A stretch of 26,500 bases of DNA, taken from the NCBI GenBank assembly GCA_014529385.2, contig CM043944.1, positions 84,419,384-84,445,883 of the forward strand, read 5' to 3'. The notes under the pieces are model-generated. The model was not told where the DNA came from. It saw nothing but the letters and a program-made list of their open reading frames with translations, and ran no database searches. Source of the stretch: Adiantum capillus-veneris. Its lineage: Eukaryota; Streptophyta; Polypodiopsida; Polypodiales; Pteridaceae. Every line of letters begins with the position of its first letter. Position 1 is the first letter of the stretch. Below, piece by piece: positions 17,557-26,196 of the stretch. The position numbers and the translations under genes were made by a program.

Positions 17557-18725
17557 GTAAATTACAAAGAAGAGTCCTTGGAATTCTTTACCTGTATCCA
17601 CCTAGATACCACCTGTTCTAGTAAAATTTCGGCAACATAACAACCCCAAAGCTTGCCCAAAACTAATTCCCTTGCTGTAACTCACTCCCGCTGCCATAAA
17701 CCCTCGGATTTCTGCCCAAAAACAGTAAATTCAGCACGATGTATTTATTGGCTTTTGCTCTGTTTTCAGCCCTAAACAGTCCCTGAACTGTCCTCTAACA
17801 GTGGGGCACTGTTCCCCATGGTTCTAGCATCCGTATGGCTGAAAAAGTCCAAATTCTGCACATAACAAGCGCTGAAAACACTTGTACGATGAGGTTATCA
17901 CCCTCACCGGTGCCTGCTTTTGGAGCAACAGTTAGCTACTCATGTTCTTGTTCAAAGAGGCTCTTGCCTCAGCAAAAACGCATAAGACCTCACATATGCA
18001 CATGAGTCAAATGAAGAGCCCTCTTGAGGGGCATCACATTACTGCACGTAGGGGAAGGTGTGCAAGACATGACTTCTTGCACTACACTGTACATGAGAGG
18101 GAAAGCTTGCAGTCAATAGCTCTTAACCTATAACAAAAACTTGCAAATGAGCTCTCCCAACTAGAAATTCAGCGCTACCTTCTTCTGCATGAGGAAAGTG
18201 CACAAAAAGGTGCCACTTGGCACATTTACAAGCAATTTCTTGTTTCAAGGTTGCCGCTTAAAAATCTCCCGACTGGTTGCCCAGTTGACTTTGCAGTAGA
18301 GTTCTAAAATGTTCCCCTTGTCATTTCGGAGGTAATGACGTGAACAGATTTCATGGTCCAAAATAGCAGTTCCCTAAATTTTAGGTGATGCTTCCGTTGG
18401 ACTCCCACTAGTCATCTAACCATCTATCCCCACTTGGACCGCATCCAAAAATGCAATGTGGCCCAACTATCGGGTACTTTCCTTTGGTGATCCCACCTTG
18501 GCATTATGCCTTTATTGAGTTCACTTCCTAGTATCCACCAACTTGCTAAGTGCGACAGGGGGACCTACATGATCTTGAACTGAGCCTAGACATCCTTTTA
18601 CTATACGAATTCTAGTGCCGACCAACTTAGGATTTTTGGCAAAAATTAGGGTTTGCAAGAATTTTAGGGTTTCTGGCAGAAATTAGGGTTTTTGCTGTCG
18701 ACAGCCACGTCATCACTTTGTGACA
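17557..18725. other. Unassigned region with three teloboxes
   Basis: About 1.2 kb without a credible ORF, tRNA or complete LTR. TTAGGGTTT occurs three times within 50 bp (18646, 18663, 18683; the middle copy is TTTAGGGTTT). Words such as CAGCCCTAAACAGT and GCTGAAAACACTT resemble LTR R-region words elsewhere, so degenerate LTR sequence is likely. Confidence 0.35.
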
Positions 18726-19133
18726 TATTGCTTGTCGGTAACCCACCATGGCATCCTTGATCCCCTTTGCAATCCATTACTAGTGCATAGACACATCATC
18801 CATGTCACTTCAAAATTTCCACATCATCCGACGAACCCTCTCTCTCTCCTTCCTTCCTTGGTCTCTTCGCCTCGTATCCTCGACTTTGGCAAACACCATA
18901 TGCTTGCCAGTAACCTTCATAAACATCGGCATTGGCATCCCATCTATCCACTCTATCAGCATCCATCTGTTTTGCATTTTGGTTCACACCATCTAAGTTG
19001 GAACAACAAAGGCTATTGCTTGTCGGTAACCCACGATGGCATCGTTGATCCCCGTTGCAATCCATTACTAGTGCATAGACACATCATCCATGTCACTTCA
19101 AAATTTCCACATCATCCGACAAACCCTCTCTCC
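18726..19133. repeat. 120-bp direct repeat, two copies 288 bp apart
   Basis: 18726-18845 and 19014-19133 both begin TATTGCTTGTCGGTAACCCA and end CCCTCTCTC. About four substitutions separate them, so they are roughly 97% identical. The 168 bp between them is unrelated. The plus-strand ORF spanning the copies shows no family features and looks incidental. Confidence 0.9.
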
Positions 19134-19223
19134 TAAAAGCCATGGAGGACATCATCTAGGTGGTCATTCATTGGAAACCATCTTGTGGTACCCATGGAGT
19201 TCGACACGAGTATCTAACCTTAA

Positions 19224-19234
19224 GCAAAAGGGGA
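19224..19234 (+). promoter_or_regulatory. Polypurine tract before family-B LTR copy 2
   Basis: GCAAAAGGGGA lies directly before TGTCACGTGCATATG, parallel to the tracts at 15013-15020 and 21264-21275. Confidence 0.55.
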
Positions 19235-20010
19235 TGTCACGTGCATATGACCCTATGTCCCAAGTAGACATACAGGGGATATCACGTGGACATGCATCCT
19301 CGGAGCTAAGGTTTGTCAGCAAAGTCTTGAGGGATTTAGTTCGTACAATTTTGTGAGCCTCTTCACAGGACCTGCATATTCAAACAAGTCCATCATATAG
19401 TCTTTCCCACTTTAGAACCCTCTTGCATACATGGTTTCTAACACACATTTTGATGAATGTTATTACACTTGGGTGCGCATCTGGCATTACAAGCATGTAG
19501 ATTTAGGTAAGAGGGACCTATCAGGCCAATTCTAGCAACTATTAGATTCACCCATAAACTCCCCATCTATAATTCTTGGTAAGTGACTTCATTGATTTAT
19601 GAATAAATCGTGTCAAAGTCACCAACCCAACCCTGGAAACGCAAAATACATAAGGAAGACCCGGTAATATATAAGCACACACACTCGCAATCTTGCATAC
19701 ACAATTTCTAGGGGGCCAAGCACATCCACACCCGCAACCTTGCACACATTTTTCTAGGGCCCCCTGCACTTCTACTGCTTCCCCCAGTGTTTTTTCATCC
19801 ATTGCCCACCATCCTCCCTGGCAGCTTTTTTGGAGTCGCAGATTCTCACTGCAATGCAGCAGAGTTTCCAGCCCATGCTAGCGATCCAATTCTCTCAAGT
19901 CCTATGCACACCCGGCAACCCATTGCCCTCTGTCCTTTAGCGCCTCATTGCTCTATAGATTGAGCCAATCTGCTGCCCATCACGTGCCACATTATCTCTT
20001 GTGACTTTTT
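19235..20010 (+). repeat. Family-B-like LTR, copy 2
   Basis: This starts TGTCACGTGCATATGACCCTATG and shares TTTTGTGAGCCTCTTC..CTGCAT with the other family-B copies. TATATAAGC at about 19667 is a good TATA box. Beyond the terminus, identity to the copy at 21276 is low, so it is a diverged relative rather than a twin LTR. The 3' end is taken near the pyrimidine tract before 20022. Confidence 0.45.
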
Positions 20011-20028
20011 TCTCAAGTGCAGGCACCG

Positions 20029-21039
20029 ATGCAAGAGATTTGGGAAAAGGAGACTCTCTCAGTCTCTTCTTCTCCAAAGCATGATACACAGGATTTGCAT
20101 GATTGTGTGAAGCATGATGATGATTCGATTGATAATGATTTGCATGATGATTTGAATGACAATGATAAGCATGATGATTTGGATGCCAATGATTTGCAAA
20201 ATGATTTGGATGACAATGACAAGAATGATGATTTGCATCATCAAGATGTGATTTCTCACAAGCATGATGATTTGCATGATCAAGATGTGAATTCTCACAA
20301 GCATGATGAGGTGCATGAAGATGATGTGATTGTTCACAAGGATGATGTGTTAGTTGATGCTTTTTCTAGCGAAGCTAACCTCGTTGCAGATTCGATCAAT
20401 CACGAAGAATCGATCTTGACTTTCGAGTCGAGGTCCATAGATCCCCCACAAGAAGATTCGATAGATCCCGCAGAACCGATCTTGGCTCTCGAGCCTAGGT
20501 CCAAAGAACCCTCACAGGAAGTATTATGTGTTCGCATGATTGATATGCACGCATTGTTCGAGTGTTTCATTCGTGATCGTTTCCTGTATTTTAGTCAGCG
20601 TCTTTATGTGATCCCTTTTACTAGGCATGACATATTGTACGTTGAGCACGTTTCCCTCATGAATGAGCATGACTGTATGCGGATTGTTCATGAAAAGCTG
20701 AAAAGTATGCATTCACGGAAGTCACATTCCATGTCTCTTCCTTGGCATGACACAGTTGTAGAAAGAGCACATGAAAGTATGAGCACCAAGCGTGGGCATT
20801 TCCGTTGTGAATTGCCACAGTTGATTGCTCTTGATCAAAAGAGAAAAATTCGATCTCATTGTTTGCGTGTGTGTGGTGAACGGTTTGGCACTCCGTCTAT
20901 TGGTTCATCGACATTGCATGCACAGTCTTTGAGGAAGACAAGATTTTTTCCACTCACTTTACATGGAATAGGTATGTTCATGGTTTTGTGTTGGAAATGG
21001 TTTCAAGAATTTTCAGCCATGGAGATTCTTGAAAAATAA
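20029..21039 (+). CDS. Unknown ORF, Asp/His-rich N-terminal half
   Basis: I do not recognise this protein. From ATG 20029 it has about 336 codons. Residues about 18-110 are dominated by Asp, His and Asn in repeats such as DNDKHDDL, HDDLHDQDV and SHKHDEV. Then come two paraphrased Ser/Glu/Pro segments (SILTFESRSIDPPQEDS; PILALEPRSKEPSQE) and a more ordinary C-terminal half with many Cys and His (FECFIRDRF, LPWHDTVVERAHESM, HCLRVCGERFG). The frame resumes after TAA 21037-21039 and runs to 21264, just before the polypurine tract. It lies between two family-B LTR starts, so it is probably the only gene of a non-autonomous LTR element or an extra ORF of a larger one. A splice-acceptor-like TTTTTTCTCAAGTGCAG ends at 20022. 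Confidence 0.5.
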   Translation: MQEIWEKETLSVSSSPKHDTQDLHDCVKHDDDSIDNDLHDDLNDNDKHDDLDANDLQNDLDDNDKNDDLHHQDVISHKHDDLHDQDVNSHKHDEVHEDDVIVHKDDVLVDAFSSEANLVADSINHEESILTFESRSIDPPQEDSIDPAEPILALEPRSKEPSQEVLCVRMIDMHALFECFIRDRFLYFSQRLYVIPFTRHDILYVEHVSLMNEHDCMRIVHEKLKSMHSRKSHSMSLPWHDTVVERAHESMSTKRGHFRCELPQLIALDQKRKIRSHCLRVCGERFGTPSIGSSTLHAQSLRKTRFFPLTLHGIGMFMVLCWKWFQEFSAMEILEK

Positions 21040-21263
21040 AGAAGCATGACTCTCGACGAAGTTGAAGCATCGAAGGAGCCACAACAGACTTTGTGTCGCT
21101 TTCGGCGCGGCCCAAAGAAGCAAGCGTTGCAAACCTTTATGAAGTTCAAGTACCGCACGACCCACACATCAGAGTGGGCCGGCGAAGAGTCCCTTCCAGG
21201 ATTCCGGATGTTATTGGCGATCTCCCTCGACGCCATACAGTTCGGTACCAGTACCTCACTTTG
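21040..21263 (+). pseudogene. Continuation of the unknown ORF after TAA
   Basis: This is in the same frame as the Asp/His-rich ORF, separated by one TAA. It encodes about 74 residues (SMTLDEVEASKEPQQ.. FGTSTSL) and stops at the polypurine tract. An alternative frame here is also open and basic (RVGRRRVPSRIPDVIGDLPRR), so a frameshift is possible. No domain is recognised. Confidence 0.35.
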
Positions 21264-21275
21264 AAAAGGAGGGAA
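21264..21275 (+). promoter_or_regulatory. Polypurine tract before family-B LTR copy 3
   Basis: AAAAGGAGGGAA directly precedes the LTR start TGTCACGTGACAC, the expected arrangement at a 3' LTR. Confidence 0.65.
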
Positions 21276-22437
21276 TGTCACGTGACACATCCAACCCTAT
21301 GTGTCCGTGGACAAGCTACACCATAACAGGGTTTCCGTGAGTCCAGTCAGTCTAGATTAGAAGTGATCTGACACTTTTGTGAGTCTATTCGTAGATTGTG
21401 CATGCCCAGTCACTTAGCATAGATGCATATCCTCTGGTTGCACACAGCATGATCATCAGTATTCCCATCAGAATCCATCAGATTTCTTCAGGGGAATTTT
21501 CCAGTGCATTTAGCCTATTTTACCTATTTTTGGCATTTTCAGTTATTATTTTTAAGTGACTTTCCAACAAAAGTAGGTAGGGCAATTTTGCTAAGTTTGT
21601 ATATAAGCAAACTAGAGTTAGCGCTATTTGGCAGAAGAGGCAGCAGGAGCTCCACGCTCAACAAGCAACTTCTCCGCAAAACACCCCCGGCAGGAGACTT
21701 AGCGTTTCCAGCCAAGGACAGCCTGGCGTTTTCTCCATTGCAGATCAGCCCCAGCGTTTTGCATTGCAGACCAACCCGGCGACAGCCAGACACAGCAAAT
21801 CAGCCTAGCGTTTTTGCATTTGCAGAATCCCGACGACAGGAGGACCAAAGTCAGCCCTAGCGTTTTTGGTTGCAGATCAGCCCCGGCGTTTTGCACCTTT
21901 ACCGCGACGGAAAGTCAAGGAACATCAACGTTTTCAGTTTTCAGCAGTTAGTACCCGCAGATCAAGTCCCGAACCTCGCAGACCTCACCTTCCCGCAACA
22001 GTTCCTCACCGCACGGTCAGTTTCCGCAAGGTTTACAGTTTCAGCCCGGAAAACACAGATTTCAGCATCTGCATTTTCAGCGCGTCGTCGTCACATTGTC
22101 GTCATCAACATCGTCATCGACATAGAGTCAGAATTCAGCAGATAAAGATTTGCAGATTTCAGCCATTAGCGTTTTCAGATTTCAGCCCGTCTCGTCGTCG
22201 ACATCGTCGGCAAGTCCAAGCATTGTAGAGATCTGTGCAATCATAAGTAGACCGCTCTTGCCATAGAGAGTGGGGCCTTCGGAGGAGGGTTTTACGTCTC
22301 TGGTGTCGTATTTCTCTTCTCTCTCTATCTCTCAGTCTCATACACTTGCACGCACAATGTCCATTCACTTTGTTTGTGATCATTGCACTCTCTCATTAAG
22401 AACGGAAGGCTCTCCCTTCCATAAGAACAAAAGGAAC
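21276..22437 (+). repeat. Family-B LTR, copy 3
   Basis: This starts TGTCACGTGACACATCC. Its promoter module is GGTAGGGC (21576-21583) and TATATAAGC (21600-21608), followed by a 600-bp R/U5 region with repeated AGCGTTTT, TTTGCAGAT and TTTCAGC words, GTCGTCGTC runs (22084-22125 and 22190-22210) and a CT-rich tract near 22320. The minus-strand copy (13753-15012) has the same order of blocks. Overlapping ORFs in this stretch are Ser/Pro/Arg-rich and differ between frames; I treat them as non-coding. Confidence 0.6.
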
Positions 22438-22438
22438 C

Positions 22439-22506
22439 TTGAACACAGTTCGGAGCACTCATCTTGAGCAAAGCGCAAACATTCATTCCGCTGCACCTTA
22501 CAATAA
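22439..22506 (+). repeat. Copia-like LTR 3' end fragment
   Basis: GTTCGGAGCACTCATCTTGA and CACCTTACAAT match 16149-16213, the far end of the copia-like LTR, in the same orientation. The match stops at about 22503-22506, where the opposite-strand piece begins. Confidence 0.6.
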
Positions 22507-22737
22507 ATAGGTGCCCAGGGGGAGGTAGGGCAATGCCAAATAAAATCCCCACGATCCAACAAGAAAATGATATATGGAAATATATATGTGGCCGCCCGGA
22601 CAAAAGTGGACGGCCGGCCCCAATCTCAAGCGGCCGGACCAGGTACAACCTAGACTATGGGTGGCCAGCCCGAAGACATACTAGCCGTACATGTATGCCC
22701 TAGACATGTGAAGCAACAGAGTGGTGTAAGCCTAACA
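22507..22737 (-). repeat. Copia-like LTR (family C) start, minus copy
   Basis: On the minus strand this starts TGTTAGGCTTACACCACTCTG at 22737, preceded by GAGGGGG (22744-22738). It follows the plus copy (15367 onward) to the TATA region (CACCTATTTATTG). It then abuts the oppositely oriented LTR end at 22506. GCCCTACC is at 22531-22524. Confidence 0.65.
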
Positions 22738-22744
22738 CCCCCTC

Positions 22745-22985
22745 TCAGCATTGGATGCTGAACAAACCGCGTGAAGCCGAAGATGATGAAGATGTCTGTT
22801 GCGATATCCACTGAAGGATACTCCATGAGTGTAGCAACAGTATGGGGTGTCACAACCGCCAAGAAACCTCCATGGCAAAGTGCCGTCACGAGCAGTGTAG
22901 CAAACTGTTGTACTCCGCCGACACACGGTGAAGATAATGCGTAAAGGTCCCGAACTCAATGTGAAAACAACTCCTTGTCGTGAAA
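22745..22985 (-). pseudogene. Ty1/copia RNase H C-terminal remnant
   Basis: Just before the polypurine tract and LTR start, the minus strand encodes SVDIATDIFIIFGFTRFVQHPMLRGG. This resembles the conserved C-terminus of copia RNase H (x-A-D-I-F-T-K-P-L-G type), which always sits next to the 3' LTR. The upstream part is degenerate and truncated near 22985 by the next LTR. The call rests on one motif and its position. Confidence 0.5.
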
Positions 22986-22991
22986 AAGTGA

Positions 22992-23522
22992 TGTCACAAA
23001 CTAGTCACGTGGCTGGCCCTTGGACACACACACACACAGATGCATGCTGACGTGGCAGCCAGTACAGATGCTCGTGTAATGCGCTGACTGAATGTTGTTG
23101 TGGCAGCCCGGATTTTGCGCCAAAAATTACACTGATGACGTGGCAATCCGTACGTTGGCTGATTTTTTTAGCAGCTTTGGGTGATGCTTTAATTTTGAGA
23201 AGCTTTTGAGTTGAGAAGCTTTTCAGTTTAAAAGATTTTGGGGCTCTGGTTTTGGGCATCCCTTGTACCAATAAATAAGTGGGCTAGGCCTCATTACTCA
23301 AAGCATCTGGACACAGAGTCTGAGCGTGAGCACCTGCCGGCTCTCTTATACTTTGAACACAAATTAATATAAAAAGAAATACCGAAAGGGGCACCAGTCT
23401 TTGGGGCCCATCCCTCTTGGCACGGAACTACGACGGGCCATGTCGTCTTTGTGAACTGTTTGGAAGTGAATCTCTGTTGTGTCGCGGTAGAATCTTGACT
23501 TGGGGTGTCCAAGTTTGTTACA
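22992..23522 (+). repeat. 5' LTR (family A, copy 3) of plus-strand Ty3/gypsy element
   Basis: This starts TGTCACAAACTAG and ends GTTTGTTACA, about 531 bp with TG..CA ends, followed within two bases by a primer-binding site. It shares its central blocks with copies at 9127 and 16386. TATA-like AATAAATAAG lies at about 23270. A CA run (23024-23037) is near the start. It cuts the copia RNase H remnant. Confidence 0.82.
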
Positions 23523-23523
23523 G

Positions 23524-23541
23524 TGGTATCAGAGCGCAGCC
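23524..23541 (+). promoter_or_regulatory. Primer-binding site (initiator-Met tRNA type)
   Basis: TGGTATCAGAGC starts two bases after the LTR. It is the classic plant retrotransposon complement of the 3' end of initiator tRNA-Met. Confidence 0.92.
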
Positions 23542-23586
23542 AATTTCTCTTCTACCGAGAAATCCGATCCTTTTCTCACGACACTT

Positions 23587-24860
23587 ATGGATTCCAATAA
23601 GAATCAGTCGACTTCTTCTACATCTACTAATGCGGGAGGAGATCACGAAGAAGATTTACATGATCAAACAGAGGAAGAGTACAGGCCACCTCGGCCTACT
23701 CAGTTTGAATTTGAAGATATGGAACGTCGACAGCAACTTGACGAGGCAACAAAGCAGATGATTAAAATTGCAAAGGATCCGAAATTTGCAAAATTTTTGT
23801 CTCAGCAATCCATCACAGAAGTGCACACCGAGTGGCAGAAAGCCACAGAACCACCCATCAAACTGGCAATCAAGAAACCTCCTTCGCCGAGGATATTTAC
23901 AGAGCAAGAATTACAAGAGGTGGTTTAGACACAGATCAACCGGCTTTTGGACGCAAACAACAAATCCAAAAAGCAAAAGAAAAAGCACAAGAAGGGGACT
24001 GACTTCCCGGGTTATTTGGGTCGTCAATCTTTTTTTGCATCGTCAAGAAAGCAAAAGAAGTGAAAACGATTTGAAGAATTACCCAGTTCTTCTCCTTCTG
24101 ACAGTTCTTCTAGCTCTTCTAACTCGAGCGAGGAAGACAGAAAAGGTAAAAAGAGAAGCAAAAAGAAAAGCTTTGGAAAGGGAAAGAAGAAGCCCAGATT
24201 TCGCCCAGTTTCTGACACTTCTACAGAGGAGTCATCTTCAGACAGTTCAGACTCCGAAGATCACATGTTTTATGCAAAGAAGAAGCATTCTTACAGAGCC
24301 AACCAATATGACTTTCCTGAAGATAAAAGCAAGAAAGTAAAAGAATTCAAAGAAGGTGGACAGTCGATTAAGTTTGAATCCTTTTCTAGGTTCCGAGATG
24401 CTCCGAGGGCTTTGGCCTTCATTCAGCAGTTTGACATAGCTTTCTTTGGAGGGCATTACTCATAGCACTCCAAGATTCGGAGGGCTACATCTTTCTTCAA
24501 GAGAAATGCTCGAACAAGGTGGTCCACCCTTTTCTAAGGAAGGAAGCCCCAATTAAATGGTTGAAATTCAAAAGGCTCTTTATTTCTTCTTGGCTGACTC
24601 GGGAGTACAAACCGCTTGGAATTATCTTCAGATGACCTAGAGAGATTCTTTGGAAGCTTATTGCGAGAAATTTTGGAACTCTTTTCTACCAACCTATTCA
24701 TTTAAAAAGGTCTCGTTTAAGGAACAGATTGAGCAGTTTTGCTGCGGACTCCCTACAGAGATCCGAGACTCCTACCTGGAACAAAAGTCTAATTCAATTC
24801 AAGAATTGATGGGTCATGCGAAACAAGGTTTGCGATACATTCGGGAAATTTGACCTACCC
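23587..24860 (+). pseudogene. Ty3/gypsy Gag, N-terminal and capsid part
   Basis: ATG at 23587 starts MDSNKNQSTSSTSTN, 46 nt after the primer-binding site. An acidic region follows (EEDLHDQTEEEYRPPRP), then TAG 23926-23928, a Lys-rich stretch (KSKKQKKKHKKG), TGA 24061-24063 and a Ser/Asp/Lys-rich linker (DSSSSSSNSSEED). A capsid-like segment comes next (SIKFESFSRFRDAPRALAFIQQF), then TAG 24463-24465. All of these share one frame. From about 24480 the capsid continues in changing frames (LFISSWLTREYKP, LEQKSNSIQELMGHAKQG). It is the gag of the element starting at 22992; not functional. Confidence 0.75.
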
Positions 24861-25160
24861 CACTAATGAGGTCTTGACTCAGAGAACCCAACAAACTTCT
24901 TACAATGAAAGTAGAAAGAAAAAGAGTTTCCAAGAAAAGAAAGACAAGGATACACGACCCCAGCTCACTCTTCGAGAGAGGGCCAATTACATCAAAGGGA
25001 AGTGTTTTGGATGCAGGGAACTTGGGCATATCTCCGCGAAGTGCCCTAAAAAGACACAGCAAGAACAACATGAAGACAGGCCAGAGAGTTCGAGAGCAAC
25101 TGAGGAACGTGGCAGAAAAGACAAGATGAAAGCAGGACTGGTTCCAAATTGCATGGGTAC
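24861..25160 (+). pseudogene. Gag zinc-knuckle region
   Basis: One CCHC zinc knuckle, CFGCRELGHISAKC (C-x2-C-x4-H-x4-C), lies at about 25003-25044, preceded by a Lys/Arg-rich stretch (RKKKSFQEKKDKD) and followed by a Gln/Glu-rich one. All four zinc ligands are intact. It links gag to protease. Confidence 0.8.
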
Positions 25161-25516
25161 TGACACAAGCACGATTGATGAAAGTACAAAACTTTACCGA
25201 GCTTGGGGCAAAGTGAAAGATCAAGGAGCCCTGATTTTCTTTGATGAAGGTGCCGCTGGAGATTACACCCGATCGAATGGGACCAACAGCAGAGGCAGTT
25301 CTAGCAGCACCCGGACGGGACATAGCCATTACACCTGTCATTAGCACACTCCGGTTGCATTGTCAGGGGTATTTGGGGCACGAGAACTTTTACATAATGC
25401 CCTTGGAAGGTTGTGATGTCCTCCTAGGAGTCCTTTGGTACCATAAGAACAATGCCGTGGTCGATTATCGGGCGAAGAAAGCGACTTTGACAAATGAGAA
25501 GGGCCGAAAAATATAA
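25161..25516 (+). pseudogene. Ty3/gypsy protease
   Basis: The active-site region reads ALIFFDEGAA, where retropepsins have D-S/T-G, so the middle residue is Glu. A frameshift near 25250 then moves to the frame with DIAITPVISTLRLHCQGY and EGCDVLLGVLWYHKNNAVVDY, the typical plant Ty3/gypsy protease C-terminal half (usually LLGxPWL). The frame stops at TAA 25514-25516. Confidence 0.78.
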
Positions 25517-26193
25517 AACTGAAGGGTGAGTCTGTCCCTATTGTATCGGCTTCGGCCGTTTTCAAATTAATGAAATCCAATCTGTTTGTTTACTCGATCT
25601 ATTTGAAAGAGTTAAATGATGAACACAGAACGAATATGTCTGGACTTCATAAAGAACGCCAAGATTTTCTCCACACTCATGCCAATTGCTTTTCTGAGGG
25701 CCTGCCAGGCCAATTGCCACCATCTCGTTCTGAGGATCACACTATTGATTTGAAACCTGGAAGCACACCACCAAAGCGGCCATTTCACCGTGTGAGCCGA
25801 GTCCAGAATGAAGAGATTATGAACCAAGTGAAAGACCTTTTGGAAAAGGGTCTTATCCAGTCGAGTACTTCACCCTACTGCTCTTCGGTGTTGTTGATTT
25901 TAAAGAAAGACGGATCTTGGAGAATGTGCATTGATTATAGAGCTCTCAATAAAATCACTATCAAAAATAGATTTCCGATTCCAAGGATCAATGATATTCT
26001 TGACCAACTACAGAGATCCTCCTATTTCAGCAGGGTTGATTTGAAAAGCGGATATCATCAGATCAGAATCACACCAGGAGATGTCTACAAGACAGCTTTT
26101 CGAACAAGCTTCAATTTATATGAATTTTTGGTAATGCCTTTTGGCCTTACCAATGATCCAGCGACTTTCAACCGAATGATGGAGAGGATTTTT
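25517..26193 (+). pseudogene. Ty3/gypsy RT, N-terminal part
   Basis: A short lead ([14 protein letters not shown]) is followed by [18 protein letters not shown], then fingers ([20 protein letters not shown]), [28 protein letters not shown] and [15 protein letters not shown] with the first catalytic Asp. [19 protein letters not shown] follows. The next residues are TNDPATF; the conserved Ala of NAPATF is Asp here. The frame ends at TGA 26194-26196, directly before the palm. Confidence 0.93.
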
Positions 26194-26196
26194 TGA

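Noticed and set aside
18720-19356. Plus-strand ORFs across the 120-bp repeats
   Set aside because: The repeated peptide follows from the repeated DNA; no start context, no domain, and two frames open.
20059-20337. Minus-strand ORF rich in Ile, Met and His
   Set aside because: It is the antisense shadow of the Asp/His repeat of the plus-strand ORF.
21504-22228. Several overlapping ORFs with Ser/Pro/Arg-rich peptides
   Set aside because: They lie in the R/U5 part of a family-B LTR, overlap in different frames and show no conserved domain.
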